The position numbers and the translations under genes are program-made. Below, in pieces: positions 26,925 to 36,693 of a stretch of 64,000 nt of DNA. The stretch comes from Sphingobium sp. JS3065 (GTDB lineage Bacteria > Pseudomonadota > Alphaproteobacteria > Sphingomonadales > Sphingomonadaceae). The stretch spans positions 248,001-312,000 of the forward strand of contig NZ_CP102664.1 of NCBI RefSeq assembly GCF_026427355.1. The letters are read 5' to 3'. The notes beneath the pieces were generated by a model. The model had not been told where the DNA came from. It saw only the letters and a list, made by a program, of their open reading frames with translations, and did not search any database. The first letter of the stretch is position 1. Each line of letters opens with the position of its first letter.

Positions 26925-28070
26925 ATGTCCAACTTCGATTTCGCCCTGAGTGAGAATGCGGAGATGATCCGCGACACGACGGCGCGCTTCGCCGCCGACC
27001 GCATCGCCCCGCTGGCGGCGGAGATCGACGCGAAGGACTGGTTCCCCCGTGAACTATGGCCCGAAATGGGTGCGCTCGGCCTGCACGGCGTCACCGTGGA
27101 TGAGGCGGACGGGGGCCTGGGCCTCGGCTATCTGGAACATGTGGTCGCGCAGGAAGAGGTGGCGCGGGCCTCGGCTTCCATAGGTCTCAGCTATGGCGCG
27201 CATTCCAATCTCTGCGTCAACCAGATCCGCCGTTGGGCCACGCCGGAGCAGAAGGCGCGCTACCTGCCCAAACTCATTTCCGGCGAGCATGTAGGATCGC
27301 TCGCCATGTCGGAAGCGGGCGCGGGGTCGGACGTCGTCTCGATGAAGCTGCGCGCCGAAAAGCGCGGCGACCGCTATATCCTCAACGGCACGAAATTCTG
27401 GATCACCAACGCCACCTATGCCGACACGCTGGTCGTCTATGCCAAGACCGGCGAAGGCGCGCGCGGCATCACCGCCTTCCTGATCGAAAAGGGGTATAAG
27501 GGCTTCTCCATCGGCCAGAAGATCGACAAGGTCGGCATGCGCGGTTCCCCCACCGCCGAACTGGTGTTCGACGATTGCGAAGTGCCGGAGGAAAATATCA
27601 TGGGCACGCTCAACGGCGGCGTCGGCGTGCTGATGTCGGGCCTCGACTATGAGCGGGCGGTGCTTTCCGGCATCCAGCTCGGCATCATGCAGGCCTGTCT
27701 CGACGTGGTCCTGCCCTATGTGCGGGAACGCAAACAGTTCGGCCAACCCATCGGCGCCTTTCAGTTGATGCAGGCCAAGGTGGCGGACATGTATGTCGCG
27801 CTCAATTCGGCGCGGGCCTATGTCTATGCCGTGGCGCAGGCCTGCGACCGGGGCAGGACGACCCGCTTCGACGCGGCGGGCGCGATCCTGCTGGCCAGTG
27901 AAAATGCGATGAAGGTCTCGCTTGAGGCGGTGCAGGCGCTGGGCGGCGCGGGTTATACGAAGGATTGGCCGGTCGAACGTTATATGCGCGACGCCAAGCT
28001 GCTCGACATCGGCGCTGGCACGAATGAAATCCGCCGCATGTTGATCGGCCGCGAACTGATCGGCGTGTGA
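26925..28070 (+). CDS. liuA: Isovaleryl-CoA dehydrogenase
   Basis: 381 residues of the acyl-CoA dehydrogenase family, using FAD and electron-transfer flavoprotein. The motif VLMSGLDYERAVLSG carries the glutamate that serves as catalytic base in isovaleryl-CoA dehydrogenases, while the position used by medium-chain enzymes reads DIGAGTNEIRR with no glutamate. Other signatures are AMSEAGAGSDVVSMKL, WITNATYADTLVVYAKT and GGAGYTKDWPVERYMRDAK. The ATG at 26925 follows AAGGAGA. It catalyses isovaleryl-CoA to 3-methylcrotonyl-CoA, the substrate of the carboxylase encoded next on the same strand. Confidence 0.92.
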   Translation: MSNFDFALSENAEMIRDTTARFAADRIAPLAAEIDAKDWFPRELWPEMGALGLHGVTVDEADGGLGLGYLEHVVAQEEVARASASIGLSYGAHSNLCVNQIRRWATPEQKARYLPKLISGEHVGSLAMSEAGAGSDVVSMKLRAEKRGDRYILNGTKFWITNATYADTLVVYAKTGEGARGITAFLIEKGYKGFSIGQKIDKVGMRGSPTAELVFDDCEVPEENIMGTLNGGVGVLMSGLDYERAVLSGIQLGIMQACLDVVLPYVRERKQFGQPIGAFQLMQAKVADMYVALNSARAYVYAVAQACDRGRTTRFDAAGAILLASENAMKVSLEAVQALGGAGYTKDWPVERYMRDAKLLDIGAGTNEIRRMLIGRELIGV

Positions 28071-28080
28071 ATGTGATCTT

Positions 28081-28419
28081 TCAGGATCGCCCCACGAACA
28101 GGAAACCCACCGCCGCCATGATGCACAGGAAAGCGGCCAGATGGCGCCAGTGCAGCGGCTCGCCCAGCACCGTCACCATGAATCCGCCGAAGACGATCAG
28201 CGCGATGGCCTCCTGCGCGATCTTGAGCTGGCCTGCGCTCCAGCCGCTGGCGAAACCGATGCGGTTGGCGGGCACGGCGAAGCAATATTCGACGAAGGCG
28301 ATGCCCCAACTGATCAGGATGACGGCGAACAGGGGTTTGTTCATCCCGCCCTTCAGGTGCCAATACCAGGCGGCGGTCATGAACAGGTTGGAAATGGTGA
28401 GGAGCAGGAGAGTCGGCAT
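28081..28419 (-). CDS. DUF486/DMT-family small membrane protein
   Basis: 112 residues with four hydrophobic helices (TLLLLTISNLFMTAAWYWHL, FAVILISWGIAFVEYCFAV, AQEAIALIVFGGFMVTVLG, AAFLCIMAAVGFLFVG). This matches the DUF486 family of the drug/metabolite transporter superfamily. It lies on the opposite strand between the dehydrogenase and carboxylase genes, 10 nt from the former's stop, and so interrupts the leucine operon. Function unknown. Confidence 0.85.
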   Translation of the reverse strand: MPTLLLLTISNLFMTAAWYWHLKGGMNKPLFAVILISWGIAFVEYCFAVPANRIGFASGWSAGQLKIAQEAIALIVFGGFMVTVLGEPLHWRHLAAFLCIMAAVGFLFVGRS

Positions 28420-28464
28420 GAATGACCTTCGATATGCAACCGCAGGGCAAGGGAACGCAAGGGC

Positions 28465-30066
28465 ATGAGTGCTCCTGTTCTCGACACGAAGCTGTCGGCG
28501 GAGGGCGAGGCTTTCCGGGCCAACGCCGCGCATAACCGCGCCTTGCGGGACGAGTTGCACGCGAAGGTCGCGCACGCCGCGCTCGGCGGCAGCGAAGCGG
28601 CGCGGGCCAAGCATGTCGCCCGCGGCAAGCTGCTCCCCCGCGATCGGGTGGAGCGGCTGCTCGATCCGGGCAGCCCGTTTCTGGAAGTGGGCCAACTCAA
28701 CGCCAACGACATGTATCATGGCGAAGTGCCCGGCGCGGGCATGATCGCGGGCATCGGGCGCGTGTCGGGACGGCAGGTGATGATCGTCTGCAACGACGCC
28801 ACAGTGAAGGGCGGCACCTATTATCCGCTGACGGTGAAGAAGCATCTGCGCGCCCAGGAAATCGCGATGGAGAACCGTCTCCCCTGCGTCTATCTGGTCG
28901 ACAGCGGCGGCGCGAACCTGCCCAATCAGGCGGAGGTCTTCCCCGACCGCGAGCATTTCGGCCGCATCTTCTACAATCAGGCGCAAATGTCGGCGCGGGG
29001 CATCCCCCAGATCGCCTGCGTCATGGGAAGCTGCACGGCGGGCGGCGCCTATGTCCCCGCCATGTCCGACGAAACGGTGATCGTGCGCAATCAGGGCACG
29101 ATCTTCCTGGCCGGGCCGCCGCTGGTGCAGGCCGCCACGGGCGAAGTCATATCCGCCGAAGACCTTGGCGGCGCGGAGGTCCACGGCCGCCGATCCGGCG
29201 TGGTCGATCATGTCGCGGAAAATGACGAACATGCGCTGACCATCGTGCGCGACATCGTCTCGACGCTCCAGCCCGCGCCGGGAATCGATCTCAACCTGCG
29301 CGAACCCAAAGCGCCGAAATATGATCCGGAGGAGCTTTACGGCGTCATCCCCCAGGACGTCCGCGCCCCCTATGACGTGCGGGAAGTGATCGCCCGCATC
29401 GTCGACGGCAGCGAATTTCACGAATTCAAATCGCTCTACGGCACGACGCTCGTCTGCGGCTTCGCGCATATCTGGGGCATGCCCGTCGCGATTCTCGCCA
29501 ATAACGGCGTGCTGTTCAGCGAAAGCGCGCAGAAGGGCGCGCATTTCATCGAACTGGCCTGCCAGCGGCGCATTCCGCTGCTGTTCCTCCAGAATATCTC
29601 CGGCTTCATGGTCGGCGGCAAATATGAAGCGGAGGGGATCGCCAAGCATGGCGCGAAGCTGGTGACGGCGGTCGCGACGGCCAGCGTGCCCAAGATCACG
29701 GTGCTGATCGGCGGCAGCTTCGGCGCGGGCAATTACGGCATGTGCGGCCGGGCCTACAGCCCGCGCTTCCTGTTCACCTGGCCCAATAGCCGCATCTCCG
29801 TGATGGGCGGCGAACAGGCGGCCAGCGTGCTGGCGACCGTCCACCGCGACGCGGCCAAGTGGACCCCGGAGGAAGCCGAAGCCTTCAAGGCGCCCATCCG
29901 CCGCAAATATGAGGATGAGGGCAACCCCTATCACGCCACGGCGCGGCTGTGGGACGATGGCGTGATCGACCCCGCCCAGACCCGCGACGTGCTGGGCCTG
30001 GCCTTCGCCGCCACGCTCAACGCTCCAGTCGAGGAGGCGCCCCGCTTCGGGGTGTTCCGCATGTGA
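28465..30066 (+). CDS. liuB: Methylcrotonoyl-CoA carboxylase beta (carboxyltransferase) subunit
   Basis: 533 residues, the family length. Carboxyltransferase signatures include [55 protein letters not shown] and [21 protein letters not shown]. The enzyme transfers carboxyl from biotin to 3-methylcrotonyl-CoA to give 3-methylglutaconyl-CoA. The stop overlaps the GTG start of the alpha subunit (GTGA). Confidence 0.94.
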   Translation: MSAPVLDTKLSAEGEAFRANAAHNRALRDELHAKVAHAALGGSEAARAKHVARGKLLPRDRVERLLDPGSPFLEVGQLNANDMYHGEVPGAGMIAGIGRVSGRQVMIVCNDATVKGGTYYPLTVKKHLRAQEIAMENRLPCVYLVDSGGANLPNQAEVFPDREHFGRIFYNQAQMSARGIPQIACVMGSCTAGGAYVPAMSDETVIVRNQGTIFLAGPPLVQAATGEVISAEDLGGAEVHGRRSGVVDHVAENDEHALTIVRDIVSTLQPAPGIDLNLREPKAPKYDPEELYGVIPQDVRAPYDVREVIARIVDGSEFHEFKSLYGTTLVCGFAHIWGMPVAILANNGVLFSESAQKGAHFIELACQRRIPLLFLQNISGFMVGGKYEAEGIAKHGAKLVTAVATASVPKITVLIGGSFGAGNYGMCGRAYSPRFLFTWPNSRISVMGGEQAASVLATVHRDAAKWTPEEAEAFKAPIRRKYEDEGNPYHATARLWDDGVIDPAQTRDVLGLAFAATLNAPVEEAPRFGVFRM

Positions 30067-31961
30067 TCCAGTCCCTGCTCATAGCCAATCGCGGCGAAAT
30101 CGCCTGCCGCATCATCCGCACCGCCCGCCGTCTCGGCATCCGCACGGTGGCAGTCTATTCCGACGCCGATGCTAAAGCGCTCCACGTCCGGCAAGCTGAC
30201 GAAGCCGTGCATATCGGCCCATCCCCGGCGCGCGAATCCTACCTCATCGGCGACCGCATCATCGCCGCCGCCAAGGCCACAGGCGCGCAGGCCATCCATC
30301 CCGGCTACGGCTTCCTGTCGGAAAATGCCGCCTTCGCGCAGGCGGTGATCGACGCAGGCTTGATCTGGGTCGGCCCCAATCCCGCCAGCATCACCGCCAT
30401 GGGCCTGAAGGACGCGGCCAAGAAGCTGATGTCCGAAGCGGGCGTCCCCGTCACCCCCGGCTATCTGGGCGAGGACCAGAGCGCCGACCGCCTGCAATCC
30501 GAAGCCGACGCCATCGGCTATCCCGTCCTGATCAAGGCGGTCGCGGGCGGCGGCGGCAAGGGGATGCGGCGCGTGGATGCCGCCGCGGATTTCGCCGACG
30601 CGCTGCTCTCCTGCCAGCGGGAGGCGGCCTCCAGCTTCGGCAACGATCAGGTGCTGATCGAAAAATATATCCTCTCGCCCCGCCATATCGAAGTGCAGGT
30701 GTTCGGCGACAGCCACGGCCAGGTCGTCCACCTGTTCGAACGCGACTGCTCGCTCCAGCGCCGCCACCAGAAGGTGATCGAGGAAGCCCCCGCGCCCGGC
30801 ATGGACGAAGCCACCCGCCAAGCCATTTGCGGCGCGGCTGTCCGGGCGGCGCAGGCCGTGGACTATGTCGGCGCGGGCACGATCGAATTCATCGCCGACG
30901 CCAGCGAAGGCCTGCGCGCCGACCGCATCTGGTTCATGGAGATGAACACCCGTCTCCAGGTCGAGCATCCGGTGACGGAGGAGATCACGGGCGTCGATCT
31001 GGTCGAATGGCAACTGCGCGTGGCGAGCGGCGAACCGCTGCCCAAAAAGCAGGAGGAATTGTCGATCAATGGCCATGCGATAGAGGCGCGCCTCTATGCC
31101 GAAGACCCGGCCAAGGGCTTCCTGCCCAGTCCGGGCCGCATCGACCGGCTGCTGTTCGCCAGCCGCGCCCGCGTGGAAACGGGGGTGGAGCAGGGCGATA
31201 CCGTCAGTTCCTTCTACGACCCGATGATCGCCAAGGTCATCTCCCACGGCAAGGATCGGGAGGAAGCGCGGGGCGACCTGCTCCGCTGGCTGGACGGCAG
31301 CTTCGTCGGCCCGCTGCACACCAACAAGCCTTTCCTGCACGCCTGCCTCGCCATGCCCGACTTCGCAGAGGGCAGCCTCGATACCGGCCTGATCGAGCGG
31401 CAGGGGGAGGCGCTGACGGCCATCGACGGCCCGTCCGACCGCGTGATCGCCGCCGCCGGACAGCGTTTCCGCAGGGACTGGTTGGATCAAGGCGACTGGA
31501 ATGAAAGGCCGTTCCGGGATGGCCTGTTCGGCTTCCGCCTCAATGGACCGCCCAAGACACAGGTCGACCTGTTCGTGGATGGCCGCCATGTCCTGGCGGA
31601 CGCGAAATCCGGCGACCTGCGCACGGGCCTTAGCTCCGACATGGAGCAGGACGGCGCGATCATCGTCACGGAGGCCGGGCAAAGCTGGCTCTTCAGCCAG
31701 ACCCCACCCGTCAAGGCGGGCGGCGCGGCGGCATCGGACGGCGCGATCCTCTCCCCCATGCCGGGCCGCATCATCGCGGTCGCCGTGGCGAAGGGCGACA
31801 GGGTCGCCAAGGGCCAGAAGCTGGTCACGCTGGAGGCGATGAAGATGGAACACAGCCTGGTCGCGCCCTTCGACGGCGTGGTGGCGGAACTGGACGCCAG
31901 CGAAGGCGGACAGGTGAGCGAGGGCACGCTGCTGGTGCTGGTGGAACGGGAGGAAGGCTGA
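30063..31961 (+). CDS. liuD: Methylcrotonoyl-CoA carboxylase alpha (biotin) subunit
   Basis: 632 residues. The biotin carboxylase domain starts at [20 protein letters not shown] and includes [29 protein letters not shown] and [20 protein letters not shown]. The C-terminal biotinyl domain has the biotinylation site EAMKM, then [12 protein letters not shown]. The start is GTG at 30063, overlapping the liuB stop. The stop overlaps the next ATG (TGATG). Its pairing with liuB and the dehydrogenase favours methylcrotonyl-CoA over other acyl-CoA substrates. Confidence 0.94.
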   Translation: MIQSLLIANRGEIACRIIRTARRLGIRTVAVYSDADAKALHVRQADEAVHIGPSPARESYLIGDRIIAAAKATGAQAIHPGYGFLSENAAFAQAVIDAGLIWVGPNPASITAMGLKDAAKKLMSEAGVPVTPGYLGEDQSADRLQSEADAIGYPVLIKAVAGGGGKGMRRVDAAADFADALLSCQREAASSFGNDQVLIEKYILSPRHIEVQVFGDSHGQVVHLFERDCSLQRRHQKVIEEAPAPGMDEATRQAICGAAVRAAQAVDYVGAGTIEFIADASEGLRADRIWFMEMNTRLQVEHPVTEEITGVDLVEWQLRVASGEPLPKKQEELSINGHAIEARLYAEDPAKGFLPSPGRIDRLLFASRARVETGVEQGDTVSSFYDPMIAKVISHGKDREEARGDLLRWLDGSFVGPLHTNKPFLHACLAMPDFAEGSLDTGLIERQGEALTAIDGPSDRVIAAAGQRFRRDWLDQGDWNERPFRDGLFGFRLNGPPKTQVDLFVDGRHVLADAKSGDLRTGLSSDMEQDGAIIVTEAGQSWLFSQTPPVKAGGAAASDGAILSPMPGRIIAVAVAKGDRVAKGQKLVTLEAMKMEHSLVAPFDGVVAELDASEGGQVSEGTLLVLVEREEG

Positions 31962-32413
31962 TGGCGGGCCGCTATTATGACGAATGGACTGTCGGCGACC
32001 GGATCGAGCATGAAATCCGCCGCACGGTGACGGAAACGGACAATCTGCTCTTCTCGACCATGACCCATAATCCCCAGCCGCTGCACCTGGACGCCGAAGC
32101 CGCGAAAGCGTCCGAATTCGGCCAGATCCTGGTCAACGGCACCTTCACCTTCGCGCTGATGGTGGGGCTGTCGGTGGGGGATACGACTTTGGGCACGCTG
32201 GTCGCCAATCTCGGCTATGACAAGCTGATCATGCCCAAGCCCGTCTTCATCGGCGACACGATGCGCGCGGACAGCGAAGTGGCCGACCTCAAGGAAAGCC
32301 GATCCCGCCCCGAAGCGGGGATCGTGACGTTCACCCACCGCCTGATCAACCAGCGGGACGAGATCGTCTGCCAATGCCTGCGCATGGCGCTGCTCAAGAA
32401 GAGGCCGTCATGA
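31961..32413 (+). CDS. MaoC-family (R)-specific hydratase, leucine operon
   Basis: 150 residues of the MaoC/hot-dog fold. The hydratase motif is [18 protein letters not shown], in which Asn/Asp and His take the positions of the catalytic dyad, followed by [20 protein letters not shown]. It overlaps the carboxylase and lyase genes by 1 and 4 nt. In this operon it stands where liuC (a crotonase-type methylglutaconyl-CoA hydratase) would be expected, so hydration of 3-methylglutaconyl-CoA is the inferred reaction, giving the product for the following lyase. Confidence 0.85.
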   Translation: MAGRYYDEWTVGDRIEHEIRRTVTETDNLLFSTMTHNPQPLHLDAEAAKASEFGQILVNGTFTFALMVGLSVGDTTLGTLVANLGYDKLIMPKPVFIGDTMRADSEVADLKESRSRPEAGIVTFTHRLINQRDEIVCQCLRMALLKKRPS

Positions 32414-33246
32414 AGCTGCGCTCGCTATTGTTCGTTCCCGCCGACCGCCCCGAACGCTTCGCCAAGGCGGCCGCCAGCGGCGCCGACGCGATCATCCTGG
32501 ACCTGGAGGATTCGGTCGCTCCGGAACGCAAGGCCTTCGGGCGGGATGCGATTGCGGAATGGCTGGCCACGCCTCGCTATTGCACGGCCTTCGTCCGGGT
32601 CAATCCGCTGGACGGCGATCACACCCGCGCCGACCTTTCCGCCGTCCTTCCCGCCGCGCCCGATGGGATCATGCTGCCAAAGGCGGAGGGGGCGGCAAGC
32701 ATCCACACGCTGCTCGCGCTTGCCGACGGCGCGAACGTGCCGCCGATCCTGCCCATCGCGACGGAGACGCCCGCCGCCATCTTCGAACTGGGCAGCTATC
32801 GCCAGGTCGGCGACAGGCTGGCGGGCCTGACCTGGGGGGCGGAGGATCTGCCCGCATCGATCGGCGCGTCCACCTCCCGCGAGGAGGATGGCGGCTACAC
32901 CGCGCCCTACGAAATGGCGCGCAGCCTGACGCTGTTCGCCGCCCATGCCGCGGGAGTCCCGGCCATCGACACGGTCTTCCCCCGGATAGAGGCGATGGAC
33001 GAACTCAGGGCCTATATCGGCCGGGCGCGGCGCGACGGCTTTACCGGCATGATGGCGATCCACCCGGTTCAGGTCGCCGCCATCAACGAAGGCTTCACCC
33101 CGACCGACGCGGAAATCGCGCGGGCCAGGGCCGTGGTCGCCGCATTCCGGGCCAATCCGGGCGCGGGCGTGCTCAAACTGGACGGCAAGATGATCGACCG
33201 GCCCCACCTCGTTCAGGCACAGCGCATATTGGCCGCGGCGGAATGA
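32410..33246 (+). CDS. CitE/HpcH-type CoA-ester lyase, leucine operon
   Basis: 278 residues. The HpcH/HpaI barrel shows [33 protein letters not shown] (metal-binding acidic residues), [27 protein letters not shown] and [20 protein letters not shown]. Family members cleave malyl-, citramalyl- or 3-hydroxy-3-methylglutaryl-CoA. No HMG-CoA lyase of the LiuE type is present in this operon, so this protein may supply that step, as its counterpart in the mycobacterial fadE19-accA1-accD1-MaoC-citE cluster is known to do with (R)-HMG-CoA. The start overlaps the MaoC stop (ATGA). A malyl- or citramalyl-CoA lyase remains possible. Confidence 0.85.
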   Translation: MKLRSLLFVPADRPERFAKAAASGADAIILDLEDSVAPERKAFGRDAIAEWLATPRYCTAFVRVNPLDGDHTRADLSAVLPAAPDGIMLPKAEGAASIHTLLALADGANVPPILPIATETPAAIFELGSYRQVGDRLAGLTWGAEDLPASIGASTSREEDGGYTAPYEMARSLTLFAAHAAGVPAIDTVFPRIEAMDELRAYIGRARRDGFTGMMAIHPVQVAAINEGFTPTDAEIARARAVVAAFRANPGAGVLKLDGKMIDRPHLVQAQRILAAAE

Positions 33247-33299
33247 AAAAAGACCGTTGCATGGCCGCAAACGCTCGCTTATAGGCAGCGCTCCTTCAA

Positions 33300-33375
<76 letters not shown>

Positions 33376-33427
33376 TTTCCTTCCCATTGGTTTTGCTGGA
33401 TAAATTCCCCGACGCGGGGAAGGCCGC

Positions 33428-33895
33428 TCAATCGGCGAGCGGCAGCGCGGTCGTCGACTTGATCTCCTGCATGGCGAAGGACGAGCTGACGTCATGCAGC
33501 GGCGCGACGTGGATCAGCTTGCGGTAGATGCGGTCGTAATCGCCGATGTCGCGCGCGACCACCTTCAACAGATAGTCGATCTCGCCGCTCATGCGATAAA
33601 ATTCGACCACCTCCGGGATGCGGGCGATGCCGTCAGCAAAGGCCTGGAGCCATTCGTCGGTGTGCTGCGCCGTCCGGACCGCCACCATCACCGTCACGTC
33701 CAGCCCAGCCGTTCTCGATTCAGGATGGTCATGCGCCGTTCGATCAGGCCTTCGCGTTCATAGCGTTTGATTCGCTTCCAGCACGGCGTCTGCGACAGAC
33801 CCACGCGCTCGGCGATTTCCGAAATAGGAGTGGTGGCATCCTGCTGACGAATCGCCAAAATCCGCCGGTCAATGGGATCGAGAGAAATGTTCTCC
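33428..33895 (-). pseudogene. Lrp/AsnC-family regulator, frameshifted
   Basis: The DNA-binding half reads, in minus frame from about 33895, ENISLDPIDRRILAIRQQD and SEIAERVGLSQTPCWKRIKRYE, then ends at a TGA after NRERLGWT. The ligand-binding half resumes in a different frame from about 33715 (LDVTVMVAVRTAQHTDEWLQAF to STTALPLAD). A single missing G in CGGCTGGGCTGGAC (near 33708) explains the break. No ATG, GTG or TTG is in frame before ENISLD; a stop is met five codons upstream. Both defects argue for an inactive gene, though a sequencing error could explain the shift alone. Confidence 0.8.
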
Positions 33896-33952
33896 GAATT
33901 CGGCTCCTATAAAGATCGAAATGCTCCAGTAGCGGAAAATGAGAGATAAATC

Positions 33953-34641
33953 GTGGCGCTGACCATCGGGTCCGGCGTGCTGGCTGCCCGCTGGCTGAAA
34001 CTGGACAGGAATTTCGGGCTGCTCGCGGGTGGATCGGTCGCCATTTGCGGGGCCAGCGCCGCGATGGCCCTTGCCACCACGCTGGGTTCGCGCCGGGTGA
34101 ACGACGCAAGCCTGTCCCTGGTGCTGGTCGGCATCTCGGCCATGAGCGCGGCGGCGATGATGCTCTATCCGATAGCCGCGCATATGCTCGGCCTCTCGGA
34201 TATGCAGGCCGGCTTCCTGCTGGGGGCATCCATCCACGATGTCGCCCAGGCGTTGGGCGCGGGCTACGCCTATTCGGTCGGCGCGGGACAGGTCGCCGCG
34301 ATCGTCAAGCTCAGCCGGGTCGCGCTCCTCCCCGCGATCCTGGCGATCATCACCCTCTTCCTGCGCGACGACAGGCGCGAAAGCATCGGCGTCCCATGGT
34401 TCGTGCTGGGCTTTTTCTGCCTCGCCGGCGTCAATTCGCTGGGGCTTATTCCGCCGGTCGCCGCCGGTCTGTCGGCCAAGGCGGCCAGCGCCTTCCTTGC
34501 CGCGGCTGTCACCGCCACCGCCATCCCTCTCCATTGGCCAGCCTGATGAAGACGGGGACCAGGCCTTTGCTGGTCATCCTGGCGGCGACGATCATCGCCT
34601 TCGCATTGTCCCTGCTCGCGGCGCTGGTCGCGATCCGCTGA
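33953..34641 (+). pseudogene. YeiH-type putative sulfate exporter, truncated and frameshifted
   Basis: The readable part, ALTIGSGVLAARWLKLDRNFG, GGSVAICGASAAMALATTL, LGLSDMQAGFLLGASIHDVAQ and AAIVKLSRVALLP, is the C-terminal two thirds of the YeiH/UPF0324 family (normally about 330-340 residues). A stop codon precedes the first GTG, so the N-terminal transmembrane part is missing. Near 34522 (GCCATCCCTCTCC) one base appears lost: the frame stops at 34546, while the expected ending SPLASLMKTGTRPLLVILAA continues in another frame to 34641. Together with the divergent broken lrp gene this indicates a deletion at the divergent promoter followed by decay. Confidence 0.8.
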
Positions 34642-34653
34642 GCCGCTCTGGCG

Positions 34654-34673
34654 GGGGTGGGCGAACCCACCCC
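34654..34673. terminator. Hairpin downstream of the OmpA-like gene
   Basis: Perfect 8-bp stem GGGGTGGG-CGAA-CCCACCCC eight nt beyond the stop of the minus-strand OmpA-like gene. It lacks a U-tract, so termination is plausible but not certain. Confidence 0.55.
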
Positions 34674-34680
34674 ACGCATC

Positions 34681-35556
34681 TTACAGCCCGTCCAGACCCT
34701 TGCTGACGAGGATGTTCACCGCGACGCGGCGGTTCTGCGCCTTGCCCTCGACGGTGTCGTTGCTCGCCAGCGGGTCCGCTTCGGCCATGCCCGTGGGCGT
34801 CAGCATGCGATAGGGTTTCCAGCCGCAGGCCTGCTGAAGATAATTGACGACGCGACCGGCGCGCTTTTCGCTCAATTCCTGGTTGAATTCTTCGTCACCC
34901 GTGGAATCGGTGTACCCCACGACCAGCAGCAGGGCATTGCTCATCCCCTCGGCAGAGGCAGCCGCCGCGCAAAGGTCGTTTTTCGCCTGGGCCGACAGCA
35001 CCGCCTTGCCGGTGTCGAAATTGACGTTCGTCGTGCCCTTCACATTATATTGGTCGATCTCGCCCATGCGGCCGCGCAGCGCCGCCGTCGCCGCGGTTTG
35101 TTCCTCAAAGCCCTGTGCCGTGCCGTTGTGGATCATCGACGCGGTCTTCAGATCCTTGTTCTGAAGATTGATCTGGCTCGCCAACAGGCCGCCGCCCGTC
35201 TGCCACGTCTTCACCGTGACCGGCAGGCCGTTGAGCAGCGATGTCGCGGCCAGCCTGCTGCGGTTGAGGCCGAACAGGCCCTTGCTCGCGCTGATTCGGG
35301 TGGCGTCGTCGATGACGATGACGGATTTGCTGCCGTCGGCGGCGGTGACCTGCATCTTGTCGCCGCTGCGCGCCGAAATGATGCCCTTGATTTCCGGTCC
35401 TGCGGTCTTTTCAGGGGGCAGATATGCGGTCGCCGCCACGTCGGCGGACGGGGCCGCCGGCTGGTCCTGCGTCTGTGCGGCCAGGCTGCCCGGCGCGGCG
35501 CCGGAAAGCAGGGCGATCATCAAAAGATATTTCGGGCTTTTTGAAATGACAGGCAT
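34681..35556 (-). CDS. OmpA-family outer membrane protein
   Basis: 291 residues. A signal peptide is visible (KYLLMIALLSGAAPGSLAAQ). A middle region with a beta-rich DUF-like stretch (GIISARSGDKMQVTAADGSK to NLQNKDLKTA) precedes the OmpA-like domain: VNFDTGKAVLSAQAKNDLC, LLLVVGYTDSTGDEEFNQELSEKRA and AQNRRVAVNI. It should bind peptidoglycan from the outer membrane or periplasm. The ATG at 35556 follows a GAAGGAG site; a GTG just upstream is less likely. Confidence 0.88.
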   Translation of the reverse strand: MPVISKSPKYLLMIALLSGAAPGSLAAQTQDQPAAPSADVAATAYLPPEKTAGPEIKGIISARSGDKMQVTAADGSKSVIVIDDATRISASKGLFGLNRSRLAATSLLNGLPVTVKTWQTGGGLLASQINLQNKDLKTASMIHNGTAQGFEEQTAATAALRGRMGEIDQYNVKGTTNVNFDTGKAVLSAQAKNDLCAAAASAEGMSNALLLVVGYTDSTGDEEFNQELSEKRAGRVVNYLQQACGWKPYRMLTPTGMAEADPLASNDTVEGKAQNRRVAVNILVSKGLDGL

Positions 35557-35898
35557 CACGCTACTCCTTCAAAATTGGTCAGTCGGGCCTGCATGTTTGC
35601 AGCTTCTCGTCCGACTGCCGCCCGCGTGATGGCGTGTTCAGCTGTCAGAACCCCTCCTTCGATATTCGCAAATGTCCAGCATGACGCAGCGGATGAGCGC
35701 CATGGACATTCTGCCTGTTCAGATTAACCTTGCCCGCACATGAACAATCGCATCGCGCTTATGCTGGCGCAGCCGACCGGAGTGCATCGTGCGACGAATG
35801 GAGGCGGGACATTTCCCGAAGGCAGCGGGCCAGGCGATGGCGCAGCGATTGGGCGAAGGGACTTTACCGCTGGCGATTGCAAGGCCTATTGCGGATCC
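35557..35898. other. Intergenic region between OmpA-like and Nudix genes
   Basis: 342 nt without a supported gene if the Nudix protein starts at 35899. An in-frame ATG at 35740 would extend the Nudix protein by 53 residues, but that stretch has no Nudix-like sequence and no ribosome site. The region should contain the divergent promoters; none was identified with confidence. Confidence 0.5.
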
Positions 35899-36669
35899 AT
35901 GACAGAAGATGTTCCAGAGAGCCGCGCCGCGGCGACAGTGGTGATTTTGCGCAATCGCCCCCGCGCGGCCCCGGAAATCCTGATGATGGAACGGGCGTCC
36001 AGCATGGCCTTCGCGGCGGGCGCGCTGGTCTTTCCGGGCGGCGCCGTGGATGAGAGCGATCATGCCCTGGCCGCGAAGATCGCCGGCGGCCTGCCGTTGG
36101 ACGAAGCGGCTGCGCGCATCGCCGCGATCCGCGAGACGTTGGAGGAAAGCGGCCTCGCCATCGCCTTCACCCGGCCGCTGGAAACGGATCGGATCGCGGC
36201 GATGCGACGAACGTTGGTGGAGGGGGCGGGGCTTGGCGACATGTTGAGCGCGCATGGGCTGGAGGTCGCGCTGGACGCGCTGGTGCCCTTCGCCCGCTGG
36301 CACCCAGCCCGCCTGGAGCGGGTGCGGCGCGTGTTCGACACCCGCTTCTACCTCGTCCAGGCGCCGGAAGGCCAGGCGGCGAGCGTCGATGAAACCGAAA
36401 ATGTCCAGCTTTTCTGGAGCGGCGCGGCGGACACGCTGGCGCGTTGCGACCGGGGGGAAGGGCAGATCATCTTCCCGACCCGGCGCAATCTGGAACGGCT
36501 GGCGCAATTTGGCAGCTTCGACGATCTGGCGGCGCATGCCCTGTCGATCCCGGTCGAAAAGGTGACGCCCTGGCAGGAGGAGAGAGATGGGGAGACGCAT
36601 CTCTGCATACCCGGCCATCTCGGCTATCCTGTCACATCGGAACCGATCGCCACCGCCCGGCGCGCCTGA
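35899..36669 (+). CDS. Nudix hydrolase, NUDT19/RP2-like
   Basis: 256 residues from the ATG at 35899. The Nudix core is ALVFPGGAVDESD, then after an insertion of about 20 residues (AAKIAGGLPLDEAA) the catalytic helix AAIRETLEESGLAI. The lengthened spacing between the GG loop and REtxEE is typical of the NUDT19/RP2 group, whose characterised members hydrolyse CoA or acyl-CoA. Later conserved parts are FARWHPARLERVRRVFDTRFYL and FPTRRNLERLAQF. Substrate assignment to CoA derivatives is inferred from the subgroup. Confidence 0.85.
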   Translation: MTEDVPESRAAATVVILRNRPRAAPEILMMERASSMAFAAGALVFPGGAVDESDHALAAKIAGGLPLDEAAARIAAIRETLEESGLAIAFTRPLETDRIAAMRRTLVEGAGLGDMLSAHGLEVALDALVPFARWHPARLERVRRVFDTRFYLVQAPEGQAASVDETENVQLFWSGAADTLARCDRGEGQIIFPTRRNLERLAQFGSFDDLAAHALSIPVEKVTPWQEERDGETHLCIPGHLGYPVTSEPIATARRA

Positions 36670-36693
36670 AGCGCGCGCAGGGTTAACTCAATC

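Noticed and set aside
29931..31853. A 640-codon frame antisense to the carboxylase alpha subunit
   Set aside because: The plus strand encodes an unmistakable biotin carboxylase with EAMKM. The antisense product is compositionally biased and unlike any family.
33744..34229. A 161-codon minus-strand frame across the lrp-yeiH junction
   Set aside because: It is in a different frame from both recognisable gene remnants and has no domain of its own.
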